Shown here: one piece after another, positions 15,001 through 28,259 of the stretch
Layout of the letters: every line of letters starts with the position of its first letter
How positions within the stretch are numbered: position 1 is the stretch's first letter
Source: Cloeon dipterum
Taxonomy: Eukaryota; Arthropoda; Insecta; Ephemeroptera; Baetidae
NCBI RefSeq assembly: GCF_949628265.1
Contig: NC_088787.1
Span: 35,390,844 to 35,454,843 of the forward strand
Direction: 5' to 3'
Length of the DNA: 64,000 nt
Notes under the pieces: generated by a model
Told to the model about the DNA's origin: nothing
Databases searched by the model: none
Seen by the model: only the letters and a program-made list of their open reading frames with translations
Translations under genes and position numbers: made by a program

Positions 15001-18000
15001 GTCTGGTTTTAAAAAGGTCACAAATCTATTAATAAACAAGTTTCCATCAGCGTCCGGTTTTAAAAAGGTCACAATTCTATTAATAAACAAGTTTCCATCA
15101 GCGTCCGGTTTTAAAAAGGTCACAATTCTATTAATAAACAAGTTTCCATCAGCGTCCGGTTTTAAAAAGGTCACAATTCTATTAATAAACAAGTTTCCAT
15201 CAGCGTCCGGTTTTAAAAAGGTCACAATTCTATTAATAAACAAGTTTCCATCAGCGTCCGGTTTTAAAAAGGTCACAATTCTATTAATAAACAAGTTTCC
15301 ATCAGCGTCCGGTTTAAAAAGGTCACAATTCTATTAATAAACAAGTTTCCATCAGCGTCCGGTTTTAAAAAGGTCACAATTCTATTAATAAACAAGTTTC
15401 CATCAGCGTCCGGTTTTAAAAAGGTCACAATTCTATTAATAAACAAGTTTCCATCAGCGTCCGGTTTTAAAAAGGTCACAATTCTATTAATAAACAAGTT
15501 TCCATCAGCGTCCGGTTTTAAAAAGGTCACAATTCTATTAATAAACAAGTTTCCATCAGCGTCCGGTTTTAAAAAGGTCACAATTCTATTAATAAACAAG
15601 TTTCCATCAGCGTCCGGTTTTAAAAAGGTCACAATTCTATTAATAAACAAGTTTCAATCAGCGTCCAAATTTAAAAAGGTCAGAATTCTATTAATAAACA
15701 AGTTTCCATCAGCGTCCGGTTTTAAAAAGATCACAATTCTATTAATAAACAAGTTTCCATCAGCGTCCGGTTTTAAAAAGGTCACAATTCTATTAATAAA
15801 CAAGTTTCCATCAGCGTCCGGTTTTAAAAAGGTCACAATTCTATTAATAAACAAGTTTCCATCAGCGTCCGGTTTTAAAAAGGTCACAATTCTATTAATA
15901 AACAAGTTTCCATCAGCGTCCGGTTTTAAAAAGGTCACAATTCTATTAATAAACAAGTTTCCATCAGCGTCCGGTTTTAAAAAGGTCACAATTCTATTAT
16001 TAAACAAGTTTCAATCAGCGTCCAAATTTAAAAAGGTCAGAATTCTATTAATAAACAAGTTTCCTTCAGCGTCTGGTTTTAAAAAGGTCACAAATCTATT
16101 AATAAACAATTTTCCATCAGCGTCCGGTTTTAAAAAGGTCACAAATCTATTAATAAACAAGTTTCCATTAGCGTCCGGTTTTAAAAAGGTCACAATTCTA
16201 TTAATAAACAAGTTTCCATCAGCGTCCGGTTTTAAAAAGGTCACAATTCTATTAATAAACAAGTTTCCATCAGCGTCCGATTTAAAAAGGTCACAATTCT
16301 ATTAATAAACAAGTTTCCATCAGCGTCCGGTTTTAAAAAGGTCACAATTCTATTAATAAACAAGTTTCCATCAGCGTCCGGTTTTAAAAAGGTCACAATT
16401 CTATTAATAAACAAGTTTCCATCAGCGTCCGGTTTTAAAAAGGTCACAATTCTATTAATAAACAAGTTTCCATCAGCGTCCGGTTTTAAAAAGGTCACAA
16501 TTCTATTAATAAACAAGTTTCCATCAGCGTCCAAATTTAAAAAGGTCAGAATTCTATTAATAAACAAGTTTCCATCAGCGTCCGGTTTTACAAAGGTCAC
16601 AATTCTATTATTAAACAAGTTTCAATCAGCGTCCAAATTTAAAAAGGTCAGAATTCTATTAATAAACAAGTTTCCTTCAGCGTCTGGTTTTGAAAAAGGT
16701 CACAAATCTATTAATAAACAATTTTCCATCAGCGTCCGGTTTTAAAAAGGTCACAATTCTATTAATAAACAAGTTTCCATCAGCGTCCGGTTTTAAAAAG
16801 GTCACAATTCTATTAATAAACAAGTTTCCATCAGCGTCCGGTTTTAAAAAGGTCACAATTCTATTAATAAACAAGTTTCCATCAGCGTCCGGTTTTAAAA
16901 AGGTCACAATTCTATTAATAAACAAGTTTCCATCAGCGTCCGGTTTTAAAAAGGTCACAATTCTATTAATAAACAAAAGTTTCCACCAGCGTCCGGTTTT
17001 AAAAAGGTCACAATTCTATTAATAAACAAGTTTCCATCAGCGTCCGGTTTTACAAAGGTCACAATTCTATTATTAAACAAGTTTCAATCAGCGTCCAAAT
17101 TTAAAAAGGTCAGAATTCTATTAATAAACAAGTTTCCTTCAGCGTCTGGTTTTAAAAAGGTCACAAATCTATTAATAAACAATTTTCCATCAGCGTCCGG
17201 TTTTAAAAAGGTCACAATTCTATTAATAAACAAGTTTCCATCAGTGTCCGGTTTTAAAAAGGTCACAATTCTATTAATAAACAAGTTTCCATCAGCGTCC
17301 AAATTTAAAAAGGTCACAATTCTATTAATAAACAAGTTTCCTTCAGCGTCCGGTTTTAAAAAGGTCACAATTCTATTAATAAACAAGTTTCCATCAGCGT
17401 CCGGTTTTAAAAAGGACACAATTCTATTAATAAACAAGTTTCCATCAGCGTCCGGTTTTAAAAAGGTCACAATTCTATTAATAAACAAGTTTCCATCAGC
17501 GTCCAAATTTAAAAAGGTCACAATTCTATTAATAAACAAGTTTCCATCAGCGTCCAAATTTAAAAAGGTCACAATTCTATTAATAAACAAGTTTCCATCA
17601 GCGTCCAAATTTAAAAAGGTCACAATTCTATTAATAAACAAGTTTCCTTCAGCGTCCGGTTTTAAAAAGGTCACAATTCTATTAATAAACAAGTTTCCAT
17701 CAGCGTCCGGTTTTAAAAAGGACACAATTCTATTAATAAACAAGTTTCCTTCAGCGTCCGGTTTTAAAAAGGTCACAATTCTATTAATAAACAAGTTTCC
17801 ATCAGCGTCCGGTTTTAAAAAGGACACAATTCTATTAATAAACAAGTTTCCATCAGCGTCCAAATTTAAAAAGGTCACAATTCTATTAATAAACAAGTTT
17901 CCATCAGCGTCCAAATTTAAAAAGGTCACAATTCTATTAATAAACAAGTTTCCATCAGCGTCCAAATTTAAAAAGGTCACAATTCTATTAATAAACAAGT

Positions 18001-21000
18001 TTCCATCAGCGTCCAAATTTAAAAAGGTCACAATTCTATTAATAAACAAGTTTCCATCAGCGTCCAAATTTAAAAAGGTCACAATTCTATTAATAAACAA
18101 GTTTCCTTCAGCGTCCGGTTTTAAAAAGGTCACAATTCTATTAATAAACAAGTTTCCATCAGCGTCCGGTTTTAAAAAGGACACAATTCTATTAATAAAC
18201 AAGTTTCCATCAGCGTCCAAATTTAAAAAGGTCACAATTCTATTAATAAACAAGTTTCCATCAGCGTCCGGTTTTAAAAAGGTCACAATTCTATTAATAA
18301 ACAAGTTTCCATCAGCGTCCAAATTTAAAAAGGTCACAATTCTATTAAAAAACAAGTTTCCATCAGCGTCCGGTTTTAAAAAGGTCACAATTCTAATAAT
18401 AAACAAGTTTCCATCAGCGTCCGGTTTTAAAAAGGACACAATTCTATTAATAAACAAGTTTCCATCAGCGTCCAAATTTAAAAAGGTCGCAATTCTATTA
18501 ATAAACAAGTTTCCATCAGCGTCCAAATTTAAAAAGGTCACAATTCTATTAATAAACAAGTTTCCATCAGCGTCCAAATTTAAAAAGGTCACAATTCTAT
18601 TAATAAACAAGTTTCCATCAGCGTCCAAATTTAAAAAGGTCACAATTTTATTATAAAACAAGTTTCCATCAGCGTCCGGTTTTAAAAAGGTCACAATTCT
18701 ATTAATAAACAAGTTTCCATCAGCGTCCAAATTTAAAAAGGTCACAATTCTATTAAAAAACAAGTTTCCATCAGCGTCCAAATTTAAAAAGGTCACAATT
18801 CTATTAATAAACAAGTTTCCATCAGCGTCCAAATTTAAAAAGGTCACAATTCTATTAATAAACAAGTTTCCATCAGCGTCCGGTTTTAAAAAGGTCACAA
18901 TTTTAAAAATAAACAAGTTTCCATCAGCGTCCAAATTTAAAAAGGTCACAATTCTATTAAAAAACAAGTTTCCATCAGCGTCCGGTTTGAAAAAGGTCAC
19001 AATTTTAAAAATAAACAAGTTTCCATCAGCGTCTGGTTTTAAAAAGGTCACAATTCTATTAATAAACAAGTTTCCATCAGCGTCTGGTTTTAAAAAGGTC
19101 ACAATTCTATTAATAAACAAGTTTCCATCAGCGTCCGGTTTGAAAAAGGTCAAAATTCTAATAATAAACAAGTTTCCATCAGCGTCCAAATTTAAAAAGG
19201 TCACAATTCTATTAATATACAAGTTTCCATCAGCGTCCGGTTTTAAAAAGGTCACAATTCTATTAATAAACAAGTTTCCATCAGCGTCCAAATTTAAAAA
19301 GGTCACAATTTTAAAAATAAACAAGTTTCAATCAGCGTCCGGTTTTCAAAAGGTCACAATTCTATTAATAAACAAGTTTCCATCAGCGTCCAAATTTAAA
19401 AAGGTCACAATTCTATTAATATACAAGTTTCCATCAGCGTCCGGTTTTAAAAAGGTCACAATTCTATTAATATACAAGTTTCCATCAGCGTCCGGTTTTA
19501 AAAAGGTCACAATTCTATTAATATACAAGTTTCCATCAGCGTCCGGTTTTAAAAAGGTCACAATTCTATTAATAAACAAGTTTCCATCAGAGTCCGGTTT
19601 TCAAAAGGTCACAATTCTATTAATAAACAAGTTTCCATCAGCGTCCGGTTTTAAAAAGGTCACAATTCTATTAATAAACAAGTTTCCATCAGCGTCCGGT
19701 TTTAAAAAGGTCACAATTCTATTAATAAACAAGTTTCCATCAGCGTCCGGTTTTAAAAAGGTCACAATTCTATTAATATACAAGTTTCCATCAGCGTCCG
19801 GTTTTAAAAAGGTCACAATTCTATTAATAAACAAGTTTCCATCAGAGTCCGGTTTTCAAAAGGTCACAATTCTATTAATAAACAAGTTTCCATCAGCGTC
19901 CAAATTTAAAAAGGTCACAATTTTAAAAATAAACAAGTTTCCATCAGCGTCCAAATTTAAAAAGGTCACAATTCTATTAATAAACAAGTTTCCATCAGCG
20001 TCCAAATTTAAAAAGGTCACAATTCTATTATAAAACAAGTTTCCATCAGCGTCCGGTTTTAAAAAGGACACAATTCTATTAATAAACAAATTTCCATCAG
20101 CGTCCAAATTTAAAAAGGTCACAATTCTATTAATAAACAAGTTTCCATCAGCGTCCAAATTTAAAAAGGTCACAATTCTATTAATAAACAAGTTTCCATC
20201 AGCGTCCAAATTTAAAAAGGTCACAATTTTAAAAATAAACAAGTTTCCATCAGAGTCCGGTTTTCAAAAGGTCACAATTCTATTAATAAACAAGTTTCCA
20301 TCAGCGTCCGGTTTTAAAAAGGTCACAATTCTATTAATAAACAAGTTTCCATCAGCGTCCGGTTTTAAAAAGGTCACAATTCTATTAATATACAAGTTTC
20401 CATCAGCGTCCGGTTTTAAAAAGGTCACAATTCTATTAATAAACAAGTTTCCATCAGAGTCCGGTTTTCAAAAGGTCACAATTCTATTAATAAACAAGTT
20501 TCCATCAGCGTCCAAATTTAAAAAGGTCACAATTTTAAAAATAAACAAGTTTCCATCAGCGTCCAAATTTAAAAAGGTCACAATTCTATTAATAAACAAG
20601 TTTCCATCAGCGTCCAAATTTAAAAAGGTCACAATTCTATTATAAAACAAGTTTCCATCAGCGTCCGGTTTTAAAAAGGACACAATTCTATTAATAAACA
20701 AATTTCCATCAGCGTCCAAATTTAAAAAGGTCACAATTCTATTAATAAACAAGTTTCCATCAGCGTCCAAATTTAAAAAGGTCACAATTCTATTAATAAA
20801 CAAGTTTCCATCAGCGTCCAAATTTAAAAAGGTCACAATTCTATTAATAAACAAGTTTCCATCAGCGTCCAAATTTAAAAAGGTCACAATTTTATTATAA
20901 AACAAGTTTCCATCAGCGTCCGGTTTTAAAAAGGTCACAATTCTATTAATAAACAAGTTTCCATCAGCGTCCAAATTTCAAAAAGGTCACAATTCTATTA

Positions 21001-23099
21001 ATAAACAAGTTACCATCAGCGTCCGGTTTTAAAAAGGTCACAATTCTATTAATAAACAAGTTTCCATCAGCGTCCGGTTTTAAAAAGGTCACAATTCTAT
21101 TAATAAACAAGTTTCCATCAGCGTCCGGTTTTAAAAAGGACACAATTCTATTAATAAACAAGTTTCCATCAGCGTCCAAATTTAAAAAGGTCACAATTCT
21201 ATTAATAAACAAGTTACCATCAGCGTCCGGTTTTAAAAAGGTCACAATTCTATTAATAAACAAGTTTCCATCAGCGTCCGGTTTTAAAAAGGTCACAATT
21301 CTATTAATAAACAAGTTTCCATCAGCGTCCGGTTTTACAAAGGTCACAATTCTATTAATAAACAAGTTTCCATGAGCGTCCAAATTTAAAAAGGTCACAA
21401 TTCTATTAATAAACAAGTTTCCATCAGCGTCCAAATTTAAAAAGGTCACAATTCTATTAATAAACAAGTTTCCATCAGCGTCCAAATTTAAAAAGGTCAC
21501 AATTTTAAAAATAAACAAGTTTCCATCAGCGTCCAAATTTAAAAAGGTCACAATTCTATTAATAAACAAGTTTCCATCAGCGTCCAAATTTAAAAAGGTC
21601 ACAATTCTATTAATAAACAAGTTTCCATCAGCGTCCAAATTTAAAAAGGTCACAATTCTATTAATAAACAAGTTTCCATCAGCGTCCAAATTTAAAAAGG
21701 TCACAATTTTATTATAAAACAAGTTTCCATCAGCGTCCGGTTTTAAAAAGGTCACAATTCTATTAATAAACAAGTTTCCATCAGCGTCCAAATTTCAAAA
21801 AGGTCACAATTCTATTAAAAAACAAGTTTCCATCAGCGTCCGGTTTTAAAAAGGACACAATTCTATTAATAAACAAGTTTCCATCAGCGTCCAAATTTAA
21901 AAAGGTCACAATTCTATTAATAAACAAGTTACCATCAGCGTCCGGTTTTAAAAAGGTCACAATTCTATTAATAAACAAGTTTCCATCAGCGTCCGGTTTT
22001 AAAAAGGTCACAATTCTATTAATAAACAAGTTTCCATCAGCGTCCGGTTTTACAAAGGTCACAATTCTATTAATAAACAAGTTTCCATGAGCGTCCAAAT
22101 TTAAAAAGGTCACAATTCTATTAATAAACAAGTTTCCATCAGCGTCCAAATTTAAAAAGGTCACAATTCTATTAATAAACAAGTTTCCATCAGCGTCCAA
22201 ATTTAAAAAGGTCACAATTCTATTAATAAACAAGTTTCCATCAGCGTCCAAATTTAAAAAGGTCACAATTCTATTAATAAACAAGTTTCCATCAGCGTCC
22301 GGTTTTAAAAAGGACACAATTCTATTAATAAACAAATTTCCATCAGCGTCCAAATTTAAAAAGGTCACAATTCTATTAATAAACAAGTTTCCATCAGCGT
22401 CCAAATTTAAAAAGGTCACAATTCTATTAATAAACAAGTTTCCATCAGCGTCCAAATTTAAAAAGGTCACAATTCTATTAATAAACAAGTTTCCATCAGC
22501 GTCCGGTTTTAAAAAGGACACAATTCTATTAATAAACAAATTTCCATCAGCGTCCAAATTTAAAAAGGTCACAATTCTATTAATAAACAAGTTTCCATCA
22601 GCGTCCAAATTTAAAAAGGTCACAATTCTATTAATAAACAAGTTTCCATCAGCGTCCAAATTTAAAAAGGTCACAATTCTATTAATAAACAAGTTTCCAT
22701 CAGCGTCCAAATTTAAAAAGGTCACAATTTTATTATAAAACAAGTTTCCATCAGCGTCCGGTTTTAAAAAGGTCACAATTCTATTAATAAACAAGTTTCC
22801 ATCAGCGTCCGGTTTTAAAAAGGACACAATTCTATTAATAAACAAGTTTCCATCAGCGTCCAAATTTAAAAAGGTCACAATTCTATTAATAAACAAGTTA
22901 CCATCAGCGTCCGGTTTTAAAAAGGTCACAATTCTATTAATAAACAAGTTTCCATCAGCGTCCAAATTTAAAAAGGTCACAATTCTATTAATAAACAAGT
23001 TACCATCAGCGTCCGGTTTTAAAAAGGACACAATTCTATTAATAAACAAGTTTCCATCAGCGTCCAAATTTAAAAAGGTCACAATTCTATTAATAAACA

Positions 23100-26000
23100 A
23101 GTTTCCATCAGCGTCCGGTTTTAAAAAGGTCACAATTCTATTAATAAACAAGTTTCCATCAGCGTCCGGTTTTACAAAGGTCACAATTCTATTAATAAAC
23201 AAGTTTCCATGAGCGTCCAAATTTAAAAAGGTCACAATTCTATTAATAAACAAGTTTCCATCAGCGTCCAAATTTAAAAAGGTCACAATTCTATTAATAA
23301 ACAAGTTTCCATCAGCGTCCGGTTTTAAAAAGGACACAATTCTATTAATAAACAAGTTTCCATCAGCGTCCAAATTTAAAAAGGTCACAATTCTATTAAA
23401 AAACAAGTTTCCATCAGCGTCCGGTTTTAAAAAGGGCACAATTCTATTAATAAACAAGTTTCCATCAGCGTCCAAATTTAAAAAGGTCACAATTCTATTA
23501 ATAAACAAGTTTCCATCAGCGTCCAAATTTAAAAAGGTCACAATTCTATGAATAAACAAGTTTCCATCAGCGTCCGGTTTTAAAAAGGACACAATTCTAT
23601 TAATAAACAAGTTTCCATCAGCGTCCGTTTTAAAATGGTCACAATTCTATTAATAAACAAGTTTCCATCAGCGTCCAATTTTAAAAAGGTCACAATTCTA
23701 TTAATAAACAAGTTTCCATCAGCGTCCGTTTTAAAATGGTCACAATTCTATTAATAAACAAGTTTCCATCAGCGTCCAAATTTAAAAAGGTCACAATTCT
23801 ATTAATAAACAAGTTTCCATCAGCGTCCGCGGTTTTAAAAAGGTCACAATTCTAATCATAAACAAGTTTCCATCATCGTCCGGTTTTAAAAAGGTCACAA
23901 TTCTATTAATAAACAAGTTTCCATCAGCGTCCAAATTTAAAAAGTTCACAATTTTATTATAAAACAAGTTTCCATCAGCGTCCGCGGTTTTAAAAAGGTC
24001 ACAATTCTAATCATAAACAAGTTTCCATCAGCGTCCGGTTTTAAAAAGGTCACAATTCTATTAATAAACAAGTTTCCATCAGCGTCCGCGGTTTTAAAAA
24101 GGTCACAATTCTTATCATAAACAAGTTTCCATCAGCGTCCGGTTTTAAAAAGGTCACAATTCTATTAATAAACAAGTTTCCATCAGCGTCCAAATTTAAA
24201 AAGGTCACAATTCTATTAATAAACAAGTTTCCATCAGCGTCCGGTTTTAAAAAGGTCACAATTCTATTAATAAACAAGTTTCCATCAGCGTCCGGTTTTA
24301 CAAAGGTCACAATTCTATTAATAAACAAGTTTCCATCAGCGTCCGGTTTTACAAAGGTCACAATTCTATTATTAAACAAGTTTCAATCAGCGTCCAAATT
24401 TAAAAAGGTCAGAATTCTATTAATAAACAAGTTTCCTTCAGCGTCTGGTTTTAAAAAGGTCACAAATCTATTAATAAACAAGTTTCCATCAGCGTCCGGT
24501 TTTAAAAAGGTCACAATTCTATTATTAAACAAGTTTCAATCAGCGTCCAAATTTAAAAAGGTCAGAATTCTATTAATAAACAAGTTTCCTTCAGCGTCTG
24601 GTTTTAAAAAGGTCACAAATCTATTAATAAACAATTTTCCTTCAGCGTCTGGTTTTAAAAAGGTCACAAATCTATTAATAAACAAGTTTCCATCAGCGTC
24701 CGGTTTTAAAAAGGTCACAATTCTATTAATAAACAAGTTTCCATCAGCGTCCAAATTTAAAAAGGTCAGAATTCTATTAATAAACAAGTTTCCTTCAGCG
24801 TCTGGTTTTAAAAAGGTCACAAATCTATTAATAAACAAGTTTCCTTCAGCGTCTGGTTTTAAAAAGGTCACAAATCTATTAATAAACAAGTTTCCATCAG
24901 CGTCCGGTTTTAAAAAGGTCACAATTCTATTATTAAACAAGTTTCAATCAGCGTCCAAATTTAAAAAGGTCAGAATTCTATTAATAAACAAGTTTCCTTC
25001 AGCGTCTGGTTTTAAAAAGGTCACAAATCTATTAATAAACAAGTTTCCATCAGCGTCCGGTTTTAAAAAGGTCACAATTCTATTAATAAACAAGTTTCCA
25101 TCAGCGTCCGGTTTTACAAAGGTCACAATTCTATTATTAAACAAGTTTCAATCAGCGTCCAAATTTAAAGAGGTCAGAATTCTATTAATAAACAAGTTTC
25201 CTTCAGCGTCTGGTTTTAAAAAGGTCACAAATCTATTAATAAACAATTTTCCTTCAGCGTCTGGTTTTAAAAAGGTCACAAATCTATTAATAAACAAGTT
25301 TCCATCAGCGTCCGGTTTTAAAAAGGTCACAATTCTATTATTAAACAAGTTTCAATCAGCGTCCAAATTTAAAAAGGTCAGAATTCTATTAATAAACAAG
25401 TTTCCTTCAGCGTCTGGTTTTAAAAAGGTCACAAATCTATTAATAAACAAGTTTCCTTCAGCGTCTGGTTTTAAAAAGGTCACAAATCTATTAATAAACA
25501 AGTTTCCATCAGCGTCCGGTTTTAAAAAGGTCACAATTCTATTATTAAACAAGTTTCAATCAGCGTCCAAATTTAAAAAGGTCAGAATTCTATTAATAAA
25601 CAAGTTTCCTTCAGCGTCTGGTTTTAAAAAGGTCACAATTCTATTATTAAACAAGTTTCAATCAGCGTCCAAATTTAAAAAGGTCAGAATTCTATTAATA
25701 AACAAGTTTCCTTCAGCGTCTGGTTTTAAAAAGGTCACAAATCTATTAATAAACAAGTTTCCTTCAGCGTCTGGTTTTAAAAAGGTCACAAATCTATTAA
25801 TAAACAAGTTTCCATCAGCGTCCGGTTTTAAAAAGGTCACAATTCTATTAATAAACAAGTTTCCATCAGCGTCCGGTTTTACAAAGGTCACAATTCTATT
25901 ATTAAACAAGTTTCAATCAGCGTCCAAATTTAAAAAGGTCAGAATTCTATTAATAAACAAGTTTCCTTCAGCGTCTGGTTTTAAAAAGGTCACAAATCTA

Positions 26001-27500
26001 TTAATAAACAATTTTCCATCAGCGTCCGGTTTTAAAAAGGTCACAATTCTATTAATAAACAAGTTTCCATCAGCGTCCGGTTTTAAAAAGGTCACAATTC
26101 TATTAATAAACAAGTTTCCATCAGCGTCCAAATTTAAAAAGGTCACAATTTTATTATAAAACAAGTTTCCATCAGCGTCCGGTTTTAAAAAGGTCACAAT
26201 TCTATTAATAAACAAGTTTCCTTCAGCGTCCGGTTTTAAAAAGGTCACAATTCTATTAATAAACAAGTTTCCATCAGCGTCCGGTTTTAAAAAGGACACA
26301 ATTCTATTAATAAACAAGTTTCCATCAGCGTCCGGTTTTAAAAAGGACACAATTCTATTAATAAACAAGTTTCCATCAGCGTCCAAATTTAAAAAGGTCA
26401 CAATTCTATTAATAAACAAGTTTCCATCAGCGTCCAAATTTAAAAAGGTCACAATTCTATTAATAAACAAGTTTCCATCAGCGTCCAAATTTAAAAAGGT
26501 CACAATTTTATTATAAAACAAGTTTCCATCAGCGTCCGGTTTTAAAAAGGTCACAATTCTATTAATAAACAAGTTTCCATCAGCGTCCGGTTTTAAAAAG
26601 GACACAATTCTATTAATAAACAAGTTTCCATCAGCGTCCAAATTTAAAAAGGTCACAATTCTATTAATAAACAAGTTTCCATCAGCGTCCAAATTTAAAA
26701 AGGTCACAATTTTATTATAAAACAAGTTTCCATCAGCGTCCGGTTTTAAAAAGGTCACAATTCTATTAATAAACAAGTTTCCATCAGCGTCCGGTTTTAA
26801 AAAGGACACAATTCTATTAATAAACAAGTTTCCATCAGCGTCCAAATTTAAAAAGGTCACAATTCTATTAATAAACAAGTTTCCATCAGCGTCCAAATTT
26901 AAAAAGGTCACAATTTTATTATAAAACAAGTTTCCATCAGCGTCCGGTTTTAAAAAGGTCACAATTCTATTAATAAACAAGTTTCCATCAGCGTCCAAAT
27001 TTAAAAAGGTCACAATTCTATTAATAAACAAGTTTCCATCAGCGTCCAAATTTAAAAAGGTCACAATTTTATTATAAAACAAGTTTCCATCAGCGTCCGG
27101 TTTTAAAAAGGTCACAATTCTATTAATAAACAAGTTTCCATCAGCGTCCGGTTTTAAAAAGGTCACAATTCTATTAATAAACAAGTTTCCATCAGCGTCC
27201 AAATTTAAAAAGGTCACAATTCTATTAATAAACAAGTTTCCATCAGCGTCCAAATTTAAAAAGGTCACAATTCTATTAATAAACAAGTTTCCATCAGCGT
27301 CCAAATTTAAAAAGGTCACAATTTTATTATAAAACAAGTTTCCATCAGCGTCCGGTTTTAAAAAGGTCACAATTCTATTAATAAACAAGTTTCCATCAGC
27401 GTCCGGTTTTAAAAAGGACACAATTCTATTAATAAACAAGTTTCCATCAGCGTCCAAATTTAAAAAGGTCACAATTCTATTAATAAACAAGTTTCCATCA
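23100..27500 (+). repeat. Segmental duplication inside the satellite, copy 1
   Basis: This block is repeated at about 28260-32450. The rare variants CCAATTTTAAAAAGG (23676 and 28831), CTATGAATAAAC (23546 and 28701), CCATGAGCG (23208 and 28363) and TTTAAAGAGG (25165 and 30320) are all exactly 5155 bp apart. From about 25400 onward the offset falls to 4951, so copy 2 lacks exactly 204 bp, one four-monomer unit. The TTTTATTATAAAAC markers at about 26148, 26506, 26710, 27067 and 27322 recur at +4951. Outer limits are approximate. Confidence 0.85.
24363..25912 (+). repeat. 204-bp (4-monomer) higher-order repeat block within the satellite
   Basis: Here the array is organised in fours: a CTATTATTAAAC monomer, a GGTCAGAATTC monomer, a TTCCTTCAGCGTCTGG/CACAAATCT monomer and a plain monomer recur with a 204-bp period, for example at about 24532, 24936, 25140, 25344 and 25548. 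Some units are extended or shortened by whole monomers. The same organisation returns at about 29518-30863 and 40095-41145. The evidence is the spacing of shared variants. No alignment score was computed. Confidence 0.8.
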
Positions 27501-28259
27501 GCGTCCAAATTTAAAAAGGTCACAATTCTATTAATAAACAAGTTTCCATCAGCGTCCAAATTTAAAAAGGTCACAATTCTATTAATAAACAAGTTTCCAT
27601 CAGCGTCCGGTTTTAAAAAGGACACAATTCTATTAATAAACAAATTTCCATCAGCGTCCAAATTTAAAAAGGTCACAATTCTATTAATAAACAAGTTTCC
27701 ATCAGCGTCCAAATTTAAAAAGGTCACAATTCTATTAATAAACAAGTTTCCATCAGCGTCCAAATTTAAAAAGGTCACAATTCTATTAATAAACAAGTTT
27801 CCATCAGCGTCCGGTTTTAAAAAGGACACAATTCTATTAATAAACAAATTTCCATCAGCGTCCAAATTTAAAAAGGTCACAATTCTATTAATAAACAAGT
27901 TTCCATCAGCGTCCAAATTTAAAAAGGTCACAATTCTATTAATAAACAAGTTTCCATCAGCGTCCAAATTTAAAAAGGTCACAATTCTATTAATAAACAA
28001 GTTTCCATCAGCGTCCAAATTTAAAAAGGTCACAATTTTATTATAAAACAAGTTTCCATCAGCGTCCGGTTTTAAAAAGGTCACAATTCTATTAATAAAC
28101 AAGTTTCCATCAGCGTCCGGTTTTAAAAAGGACACAATTCTATTAATAAACAAGTTTCCATCAGCGTCCAAATTTAAAAAGGTCACAATTCTATTAATAA
28201 ACAAGTTACCATCAGCGTCCGGTTTTAAAAAGGTCACAATTCTATTAATAAACAAGTTT

